From Cymodocea nodosa (lineage: Eukaryota; Streptophyta; Magnoliopsida; Alismatales; Cymodoceaceae), in contig CM072343.1 of the NCBI GenBank assembly GCA_036874045.1, positions 4,732,001 to 4,796,000 of the forward strand: 64,000 nt of DNA. Direction: 5' to 3'. A model generated the notes under the pieces. The model made no database searches. It saw nothing but the letters and a program-made list of their open reading frames with translations, and was not told where the DNA came from. Positions 55,558-64,000 of the stretch are shown piece after piece; position 1 is the first letter of the stretch; every line of letters begins with the position of its first letter. The position numbers and the translations under genes were made by a program.

Positions 55558-57668
55558 TGTTTGTGTTTTCCCGGCACTACACCAGAAAAACTTGGATTTG
55601 CTACTTCTGTTTTTACTTAGTTAATTTATCTTTATGCATATTCTTTCTTTTAGAAGTAAACAAACAACCTTTAATACAATTTAGATATTAATTCAAATTT
55701 GTACTTTAACTACAAGTGCACAGTGTCTATTGTATCAGTGTGCAAGTACAGGTCGATCCCACAGGGAATTGCTGAAAAGTTTAGAACTGTCTGCTTGTTA
55801 ACAATCAAATTTATATATTCAATAAGCTCTCCGTTGAATTACAATTAACTCAACGAATAAAGTTCGTTGAATTATGGCTAACTCAACAGACTAACCTCGT
55901 GGACTTAAGTTAACTCCACAAGCCTGTCTTTTCTTTTTAATACTGCTATTTATAGAGGAATTCGGCCAACCATTGGGCGATTCCACAGATTGTAAATAAC
56001 ATCAATTAAGCTCTTTAATGTTAGTAAACATTGGATTTATCATTAATCAATACTAATATTCAGATAATTCAAACAGTAACCATTAAAATCTTTAAGTCTT
56101 TTGAACGAACCAATTTCAGTAAACTATAAAACTAAAACATACATCAAATAATCACAACATTGACAAAGATAACATTAATCACGATACAACACAAACAATA
56201 CAACACTCAAATACAATATACAAACATAGATAAATTATTTTTGGTATTTTTGTTTTAATATGAACATGGAAATGGGCGAAAGGTGAAATGTAAAGTAATC
56301 TCACTTGACAGTAAATACTTCCGACACTACTTGCAATGCGATTACACCACTGAAAATTAAACCACTTACAATTCTATCTCCTCTTTCTATAGAATCGCGA
56401 GTCCAGAATTGCAAGATAATCTTCTCTTCAGCATACAGGCATCAACTCGAAGCCAAGGCTAAAAGCTTTACGATCTCCTAAGATATGAGTCGACGCTTGG
56501 TGAAAATGGCTTCCCTTCCCGCGACGCGATCACTCCTCATAGTGGTTGTCAAACACTATATTTGGCTTGGAATCGACCCGACATCAAGAAAGTATTCTCA
56601 CAGACCTCCGATGGTTGGTGATTATGGTGGATATGGTGGTGGTAACGATGGTTGGTGTGATACTTCAGAGAATCGCCGATACTATCTGCAGAAAGCTCGA
56701 TGCTCCTCCTCTGTATACACTGGCTGTCCATCAATCACACCTACTTCTTTTTCTTTTTTTCTTTTATATTTCTTCAATAGTAACTGCTTCTGCTTGAATG
56801 ATTAGTTGGATTTCCTTCATTCATATCAACGACGATGACTTCTTCTCCCTACGCAATACATGCAATCGTGGTTTTTCTTCCAACTGTCCTATTTTGGCAA
56901 CCGATACAGTGGCATATTAGAAAATAAATAGTCCGTGGAGTTACAGATAACTCAACGGACTTTCTTCGTTGATTTAACTATAAAACACGTGCATAAATTT
57001 AACTATCCGATGCTCAGGTGCATTTTGGATATTTATAAACTTGACTATTCGATGCTCAGATGCATTTTGGATACTTATAAACTTAACTATCCGATGCTTA
57101 GATGCATTTCGGATAGTTACAACTAACTCACTGATATATAACTTAAGTAAATCTACCAAATCTCGACACGTGTCAACAGTAGTTTAATAATAAAATACAC
57201 ATTTCGGAGAGTTACAGGTTTAACTATTCGATGCTCAGCTGCAATTTCAGATAGTTAGAGATAACTCACCGAAAGTTCACTTAAGTCATGCATTATGATT
57301 TCGACACGTGTACTTCTGGAAATAATAAAATATTCTTTCAAAACATAACTGTTCGGCAATATAAATATAACTATCTGACATGTTCGGTCTGTTAAACATA
57401 ACTATCCGAAATATGTTTGGCATATTAAACATAACTGTCTAAAATATCAGAAAATTCGGATACTTAAGAATTTCACAGCCTGCAACTTATTGATAGTTCA
57501 GAAATGTACTAAATTGACATTAATTCTCCAAAATTAAGTAGATTCTTCAATTAAAGCATATAACAGTGCAATTATAACATAATGGCTTAATTCTCATTTG
57601 ATAAGCTAAATATTATGCAATTAACCATCATTTAACCGTTAATAATATGCACTTTTTCATTCTAAACA
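55558..57668 (-). mobile_element. Solo B-family LTR (2111 bp) nested in the B 3' LTR, TSD CTTCC
   Basis: Termini TGTTTGTG and TCTAAACA are flanked by CTTCC at 55553-55557 and 57669-57673. The interrupted LTR resumes at exactly the homologous point (the CTTCCCTTCCC of the copy near 848). No internal region is present, so it is a solo LTR. Confidence 0.92.
56995..57121. repeat. 42-bp tandem repeat, three copies, within the solo LTR
   Basis: ACTAT(C/T)CGATGCT(C/T)AG recurs at 57002, 57044 and 57086. The equivalent place in the copy near 1398 has fewer units. The open frame 56935-57126 is its translation. Confidence 0.9.
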
Positions 57669-58692
57669 CTTCCCTTCCCACGATGTGATCACTCTTCATA
57701 GTGGTTGTCAGGCACCGTGTTTGACTCAGAATCAACCTGACATTAGGAAAGTATCCTCACGGACCTCCGATGGTTGGTGATTATGGTAATGTTGGTGATG
57801 TTGGTGAATTGTTGGTGATGGTGTGGATGTTTCAGTGAACTTCCGATGCTGCCAGCAGTTAGCGTGGTCCTCCACCTTTACACACACTGCCACACACTGC
57901 CAACCACACTTTCTTCGTTTTTTCTCCTCTTCTTTTATATTTCTTTAGTAGTAACTACTTCTGCTTTAGATGATCGGTTGAATTTCCTTCATTCAGATCA
58001 ACAATGGTGATTTTTTCTTCCTTCCACGAGTAAATTTCTGTGTAATACGTGCAATCGTGGTTTTCCTTCGAATGTCTTGTTTCTGTAACCGCTACAGTGG
58101 CATATTAAAAAATAAATGGTCCATGGAATTACAAATAACTCAATGAACTTACTTCATTGATTTAACTATAAAATACGTGCAATAAAGAAATAAGCTACTA
58201 ACTTAACGAGTTAAACATGTGCATCTCACGTGATATACTAAAGCATTTAAATTCAACACGTGCATAATTCTAACTTAACAAGTTCAAATATTTCGAATAC
58301 TTACGAACCTAGCTATCCGATGCCCAGATGCATTTCGGATAGTTAATAGATAACTTACCGAAAATCCACTTAAGTCATGCATTATGGTTTCAACACGTGT
58401 ACTTCAGAAAATAATAAAATATTCTTTAAAACATAACTGTCTGGTACATTAAACATAACTCTCTGAAATAACAGAAAATTCAGATATTTAAGAATTTCAC
58501 AACCTGTAATTTACCAACAATTCAGAAATGTACTAAATTAAAATTAATTCCCTGAAATTATGTAGATTCTTTCATTAAAGCATATAACAATGCAATTATA
58601 ATATAATGGCTTAATTCTCATATGATAAGCTAAATATTATACAATTAACCATCATTTAACCATTAATATTATGCACTTTTTCATTCTAAACA

Positions 58693-60469
58693 CTTCCCTC
58701 ATACTTAAATTTTGCTAGTCCCTTAGCAAACTAAGATCTAACTAGTTGGTCTTTTTAAAGTGCTACAATTAATTCTTCACTTAGTTCTTCTTCAGAATAC
58801 ATAATTTAGATTACTATATAGATATTCTGTATTTTTCAGTAATCTCTTTTAACTTTGCTTTCTCCTCTTCAGCCTGCAAATATATTTAGAATATATGTAA
58901 ATTACATACAAAATACATTAGCATCACATAGGTGTTAATTATATTATCATTTCTTTTTCTTTTTTTTCAGCATCAGTTATCTTGAATTTTCCAATATGAT
59001 TTCCAGAATAAATTTCAAGTACATACGAATCAAAACACAATCCAATTCAATATGATTAAGACAAGTAGAATAAAGAATTGTATCTCAAATAAACAACTTC
59101 AAAAGTCTATTCTAGATTCATACTTTAGCAATTTTAGATAATAGAAAATATACTCGATTCAAAAGATATCTGTATTTCACAAAACACTTGTATCTTTTCA
59201 GAACAGTATATGCATATTTGTACTTTAAAAGTTAATTTGACAAGCTTGAATCATACAAGAACTTTTTAGTGTACTCATGTATCAAGCTTTCAATCAACAA
59301 TCCCAGATCTGATCAAGATCTTAGATTGCCAGATTTAAAGAGTCCTTTTTAGGTCAACAATCCTTACATACTTATCTACTCAAGTACAAAAAGCTCGTGA
59401 TCAAACAAGTCAATAAGCTCTCAAAGTTTTTTTTTTCTTTTTTTCTTTTTAACATAGTATATGTATGTATTTCATTAATACAGATGCAATAAAACACAAA
59501 TCTCATATAGTCCTACTTCTATTATTTACTGAAAATATAAATCCATATCAATAAGCTCATACTTTTTCTATAGTTTAATAAGCTCTACACATAAATCATT
59601 TTACAAGTTTAATCAATCAAATTAAATGTATCCTTGATCATATTTATTTCATTTAATCCAAAAATCAACATTTCAGCTCTTTCAGGATCTTAGATAATTT
59701 ACTGAGATTTAGTTAAGCATTTTCTTTTTAAAATCATGAAACTGTTAAACTCATAAAATTCAGCAAAAACATAAGATACTATATCTTGATTTGTATGAAT
59801 AATAAAATTTGTAGCATATTATATAAGATTATAAATAAACATTCAAGTAGTTATAGTTCTTAAAAACTTTACAGTTTCAATTATCGGATAGTTACAGCAA
59901 ATTCTTATTCAAAAAAATTTTCAATTTCCACAGACAGAACTTTTGCAGTACCATTCTAATTCCTCTAATTAACAAAATTACATGGTTGTTACTTTAATTA
60001 CCTCCCCCCATACCTACATTTTGCATTGTCCTCGATGTAAAAGATTTTACAACAAATACAGTAATTGTAGCAGGCATGAATATTGTTTCGTTGACTTGGC
60101 CTCTAACTCAATGAACTTAGTTGAAATGTAAATTCAGGATAAGTAATCAATTACATACCTCATCCTTTTGTATCTCCTTCAATATCTTTTGATTTTTGAT
60201 TCTGAAAAACTTTTCATTCACACATAAAAGCAAAATATATAACAAAATAACAACTTAACTTGTTAAATCAGTGTCTTGTGTGGAACCCAGGCTCCTATGC
60301 CTTTGGTGGCTCACAAGCAAGCTAGTTGGTTTCCTAGAACAGATACCAACAAACTGGATTGATATTTTATTTTTTCCTTTTTTTTTTATAGAATAAAACT
60401 AAAACTAAAATTTTTCTTTTCTAAAAAAAATGCAAAATACACACAACATTAAAAGCACAGAATCATAGT
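58693..60469. other. B-element internal 3' region, non-coding
   Basis: AT-rich with no coding frame. On the minus strand, GAGGACAATGCAAAATGTAG followed by GTATGGGGGGAGG (60035-60000) is a second polypurine-tract-like phrase. Confidence 0.5.
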
Positions 60470-61048
60470 TTAAAAACATGATTGAAAAGTAGTAACAAAT
60501 GGAATAAACGTGTCAATCCATGCAAACTTTTTAGGCATAATTCTTCTTGCTATTAATTCTGTTTTAATGCAATTTGCTTTCCTTTTTAGCTTGTAAACTT
60601 GTAATATGTTATCAATACTAAATATAAGTGTATTACCATTAATGAAATGAAATGCAGAAAGAGATCCTCTTCTGTTCCAAGATAATGTAGCTGTTTCTAT
60701 TTCTACATCTATTTCAATATATTCTTTTTCCCACTTCTATTCATTTAGGTCTTTCATAATCTATATTTGAAATTTCTTCAATTCATCCCACTATCTTATC
60801 AGACATAAAGTAGGATCATCATATTCATTATACCACATTCCCAATTGAGTTTGATCATATTCTGAAGATGGTGATTTAGTTATATCACTAGGTATAGGTA
60901 ATATTTCTATAAAATCATCATAACTGTCTATGCTTACTATGTATAAATCAGATCTAAATACAACTGATATATCTGTGACTATATATATATATCCATCAAG
61001 TATGACATGCATGCTGTTAATTAATGATTTCTGTCCTAGATATATCAT
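60470..61048 (-). pseudogene. Unrecognised ORF (192 codons, three in-frame TAG) in the B element
   Basis: ATG at 61048 to TAA at 60470. The frame is continuous except for three TAG codons close together (60793-60725). Text: MIYLGQKSLINSMHVILDGY, an acidic middle (SIDSYDDFIEILP), then after the stops KEYIEIDVEIETATLSW, FINGNTLIFSIDN and a basic tail (KLKRKANCIKTELIARRIMP). It lies just inside the truncated 5' LTR. I do not recognise the family; it is not gag, protease, integrase or RT. Confidence 0.5.
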
Positions 61049-61084
61049 AGTATTTTCAGTCTAAGATCTATTCAGAAAATTATA

Positions 61085-61561
61085 CACATGCATCACACGT
61101 GATATACTAAAGCATTTAAATTCAACACGTGCATAATTCTAACTTAACAAGTTCAAATATTTCGGACACTTACGAACCTAACTATCCGATGCCCAGATGC
61201 ATTTCGGATAGTTAACAGATAACTTACCGAAAATCCACTTAAGTCATGCATTATGGTTTCAACATGTGCACTTCAGAAAATAATAAAATATTCTTTAAAA
61301 CATAACTGTCTGGTACATTAAACATAACTCTCCGAAATAACAGAAAATTCAGATATTTAAGAATTTCACAACCTACAATTTACTGACAGTTCAGAAATGT
61401 ACTAAATTAACATTAATTCCTTGAAATTATGCAGATTCTTTCATTAAAGCATATAACAGTGCAATTATAACATAATAGCTTAATTCTCATATGATAAGCT
61501 AAATATTATGCAATTAACCATCATTTAACCATTAATATTATGCACTTTTTCATTCTAAACA
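61085..61561 (-). mobile_element. Truncated 5' LTR of the B element
   Basis: Near-identical to 58221-58692, including the hairpin at 61190-61213 and the terminus CATTCTAAACA. The rest of the LTR is deleted. Confidence 0.88.
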
Positions 61562-62597
61562 TATGTCATCAAAATTTATAGACTTTGTGTCTATATCATC
61601 AATAATGTCATCTAGATTTATATCATCTATAAATTGATTATCATCAAAATTTCCTACATCTTCTGATATTATAAGTTGACTAGAAAATAAATTATGATGT
61701 GCAACAATATTCTTTGGAAAATTGTCTATCATATTAAATGAGACATTATGAACTAAAGTGACACAATACCTTAAAATGTATACTTTTAATTCAAATTTAT
61801 TAGGATGCCATTAGTGACTTGTTCTCTAGTAGTGGCAATTGAATAAAGTTTTCCATTTCTAAGTGACTTTTCTCTTTATTGCAAAATTTTTCTTTCACCT
61901 ACAGTTAGACCTAAACTTTCAATTTTTCTTCTCTTTCAATTGTATGTCTGTAGTGTTTCCTCTTATATTGGTGGCACTTGGGTTTCTCTAACCTCTCTTT
62001 TAAGTGGCACCTATGGAGTAGAGGGTCATTTTCCATATTTCCTTGGTTGCAATAGTGGTATATAAAGCTTCAACACATCAACATCTACCATCTTTAATTG
62101 ATATATTTTCTAACCTTCATTCCAAAGACTCATTTTTCAAATTGTTATTTTTTATTCATTTATGTATTTCTATATTTTATCTAAAACATTTGGTGGAAAG
62201 TAATGTTGTGAATAAAAACTTTGTAGTTCACTATTTGCTTTAACAATTAATGATTCTCATTTCTTTCCATAAAACATGGTAGGCTGTATCAGTGCTTTCT
62301 CCAATACTTGTCTAGAATTTGTAACTTCAAGGTTTGGTTATAATGTTATTTGTCAAAAGTTTAATTCAGAAAGCTTTATTTGTTTTATTCTAAATTGAGT
62401 TTCAACATAATTTCTAATAAATTTCCAAAAGAAATTCTTCTCCTCCTGAATAGATTTACATATTGCTTGTAAAATATCAGAAGAAAAAGTATATCGAGAA
62501 TATATATCATGAATTTTGCTTTCAATCTTCTTTAATTCTATCTCATTCTTCTATGCTTTAGTGAGTCTACAACATCCTCTTCCACATCTTGACATGA
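61562..62597 (-). pseudogene. N-terminal third of the large ORF of element C
   Basis: Starts MSRCGRGCCRLTKA at 62597. A helical basic segment with IELKKIESKIHDIY resembles ELEKVESDIFYW of the relic at 6979. Downstream are GERKILQ, a variable stretch and a very acidic end (61732-61562: DDINLDDIIDDIDTKS, INFDDI). The acidic frame runs into the B terminus at 61561 and resumes at 54545. Stops are again mostly TAG. Confidence 0.6.
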
Positions 62598-62734
62598 TCT
62601 TTAGTCTTTACAATGCATTATACTTAGGAGTTTAGTGAAAACAAGATTTACAATCTAAAGTTACAATGGTAGAAATACAAAAGGTTAGTAAAATTTATAA
62701 CTTTTCATGTTTTTAACTAGGTATTTGAATAACT

Positions 62735-62905
62735 TTATAGGACTTACTTCAAATGGGTTGTCAAGTCCTATAAAAGATTTAGCAATTTAAGTATATTTTG
62801 ACTGACTTAAGTGGGTTGTTAAGTCTGATAAAGTTATTTACTAATTAAAAACCTATTTAAGTTGACTTAAGTGGGTTGTCAAGTCCAATAAAATTATTTA
62901 GCAAT
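62735..62905. repeat. Three-copy ~59-bp tandem repeat
   Basis: GACTTAAGTGGGTTGTCAAG-like units place GGGTTG at 62755, 62813 and 62873. It lies between the C ORF start and the 5' LTR remnant. Confidence 0.85.
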
Positions 62906-62907
62906 TA

Positions 62908-63002
62908 AAAAAAATTAATGTCTAACTATACGACTGAAATAAAAACTTAGATTTATTTTTCAACTTAGTAAAATATACATTGTCAAAACAAAATTCCTAA
63001 CA
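62908..63002 (-). mobile_element. 5' LTR remnant of element C
   Basis: About 95 bases matching 51536-51629 (TAACTATACGAC, AAAACTTAGA, CAAAACAAAATTCCTAACA). The rest of this LTR is missing. Confidence 0.8.
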
Positions 63003-64000
63003 TAAGAATTTTCAAACAACTTCTCAATGATAAAGAATAAATGCAAAAATCAAACTAATTACAAGCAAAACACAATAGCAATATTTACGTGGAAAACTTC
63101 CTTGTGCAAGTTGCAACCTTACTAGTAAAATCTCTAACTAACTCAAATGCTATTTCAATCAACTTTATGATCAAGGTGGTGCAATAGTGAAAAAGAAAGA
63201 GAAAATCAGCCATCACTCTCTTGTGCAAAAGAATGTTGTTTCTTTTTCTCTCTCATTCCATAAACCTTGATAGGGTTAAGTGGAAAAATTGTGTGAAAGT
63301 TCTCCTATAGAGTTAAACAAAAATCGGTAGAGTTAAACTAATTTATCCAATTTGTTCACTAGATTGTTTGCTTGATAGGTCATCTTCCATCATGAAGAGA
63401 GAAGCCCAACAACACGTGAAGTGTGTAACACTCTTTTATTTATTATCATACCCACGCAAGATGTAATTATGCAACACATCGTTGGAAGTGTCAAGCTCCA
63501 ACAAAGATTTTAGACTAATTCAACTACCATGCACGTCATAAAAGTTCCACCGTCTTTTTTCTTTTCGCAGGTGAAATTGTTCTTCTAGTGAAATTGCGCT
63601 CTTTGAGGATAAAATTAGAATATTTTAAGTATAAAATATAAATATCAAAAGTAAAATCAATATCTTTTTAAGGTATGAAATATATTGATACATATATACA
63701 CTCCTATACATATTTTTTGATTGTCCCAATTTTCTTTTTCTTAACTTTCTTGTATGCACAAATAGACCTTTACCATCGTTTCAGCCCAAGAACTAGAACA
63801 TTTTATATTTACGTTACCTCTACTTCTTCCTAAGCTTAGGACAATTGAGTACAAAATGATACTTCGACCCTGCGGAGAGAAAAAAGCACACGAGAATGAT
63901 AGAAAATGAAGTGCAAAAGCTACACACACCCCGTAAGGATATACTTCTTCGCCAGTGTTACTGTAAAAGGTCTACACGTGAATGATAAAAGTAGTAAAAG
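63003..64000. other. Right flank; possible old copia LTR text, no gene seen
   Basis: The stretch 63030-63130, with AATTACAAGCAAAACACAAT and TTTACGTGGAAAAC, resembles copia LTR sequence. No complete LTR, gene or RNA was identified; the open frame 63929-63741 has no recognisable domain. Confidence 0.3.

Larger units (their letters stand above)
54546..61561 (-). mobile_element. B-family LTR element inserted in element C, TSD TATGT
   Basis: The left terminus TGTTTGGG (54546) and right terminus TCTAAACA (61561) are flanked by TATGT at 54541-54545 and 61562-61566. The 3' LTR is 54546-58692, split by a solo LTR. The polypurine tract next to it reads ATGAGGGAAG on the minus strand (58702-58693), preceded by GACTAGCAAAATTTAAGT, a phrase I associate with Tat/Athila Ty3 elements. 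The 5' LTR survives only as 61085-61561. Over that stretch the two LTRs differ at roughly 20 of 475 positions. Gag-pol is absent. Confidence 0.85.
50540..63002 (-). mobile_element. LTR element C, minus orientation, hosting nested B insertions
   Basis: The left LTR is 50540-51629. A short remnant of the other LTR ends CCTAACA at 63002. Flanks are TAAGG (50535-50539) and TAAGA (63003-63007), a 4/5 target-site duplication. A polypurine tract (minus strand AAAAAAGGGAGAGAGAT) abuts the left LTR at 51630, so that is the 3' LTR. The only coding relic is one large ORF; no gag, integrase or RT was seen. Most of the 5' LTR and any primer-binding site are deleted, so it is either a non-autonomous element or an internally deleted one. 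Confidence 0.65.

Noticed and set aside
63030-63130. Copia LTR start near the right edge
   Set aside because: Suggestive wording only; no terminus, primer-binding site or target duplication inside the window.

Overview
This is a plant nuclear window. The evidence is spliced genes with plant-specific families (a NINJA-type JAZ adaptor and a plant GT47 exostosin-like glycosyltransferase), teloboxes and site II promoter motifs, and plant retrotransposons (SIRE-like Ty1/copia, Tat/Athila-like Ty3/gypsy LTRs, RTE LINEs, PIF/Harbinger, hAT). The sequence is strongly AT-rich, introns are very long, and most of the window is decayed transposon. I would say angiosperm; the species cannot be named from this sequence.

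Layout. (1) 1-11740 is a retrotransposon junkyard. Fragments of one SIRE-like copia family (called A here) lie in both orientations and are broken by a long-LTR family (called B), and one fragment carries a large decayed ORF (6979-9206). (2) 11741-13640 is a decayed PIF/Harbinger element with transposase and Myb/SANT-like gene; an A LTR interrupts the transposase. (3) 17002-19457 (minus) is an apparently intact four-exon GT47 glycosyltransferase gene. (4) About 22850-26110 is a decayed hAT element ending just upstream of (5) 26261-34418 (plus), an apparently intact eight-exon gene for exosome subunit RRP46, including a 21-nt exon. (6) 36640-48135 (plus) is a NINJA-family repressor gene whose two coding exons are separated by an intron of about 10 kb filled with LINE pieces, a MITE-like palindrome and several minisatellites. 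(7) 48566-48832 (minus) is a small uncharacterised ORF tail-to-tail with NINJA. (8) 49100-50520 is a dead RTE LINE. (9) 50540-63002 is a three-level nest: a copia-like element (C) containing a B element, whose LTR contains a solo B LTR. Each level is supported by target-site duplications.

Working genes. Three genes look functional: a Golgi-type glycosyltransferase, an RNA-exosome core subunit and a jasmonate-signalling co-repressor adaptor. They are unrelated in pathway and simply share a TE-rich neighbourhood. Splice sites were placed by eye from GT/AG borders, reading-frame continuity and remembered family similarity.

Most novel-looking content: a long ORF of unclear function carried by LTR elements without visible gag-pol (6979-9206; 62597-61562 plus 54545 to about 53000), a second unrecognised ORF in element B (61048-60470), and premature stops that are largely TAG where neighbouring sequence suggests CAG.
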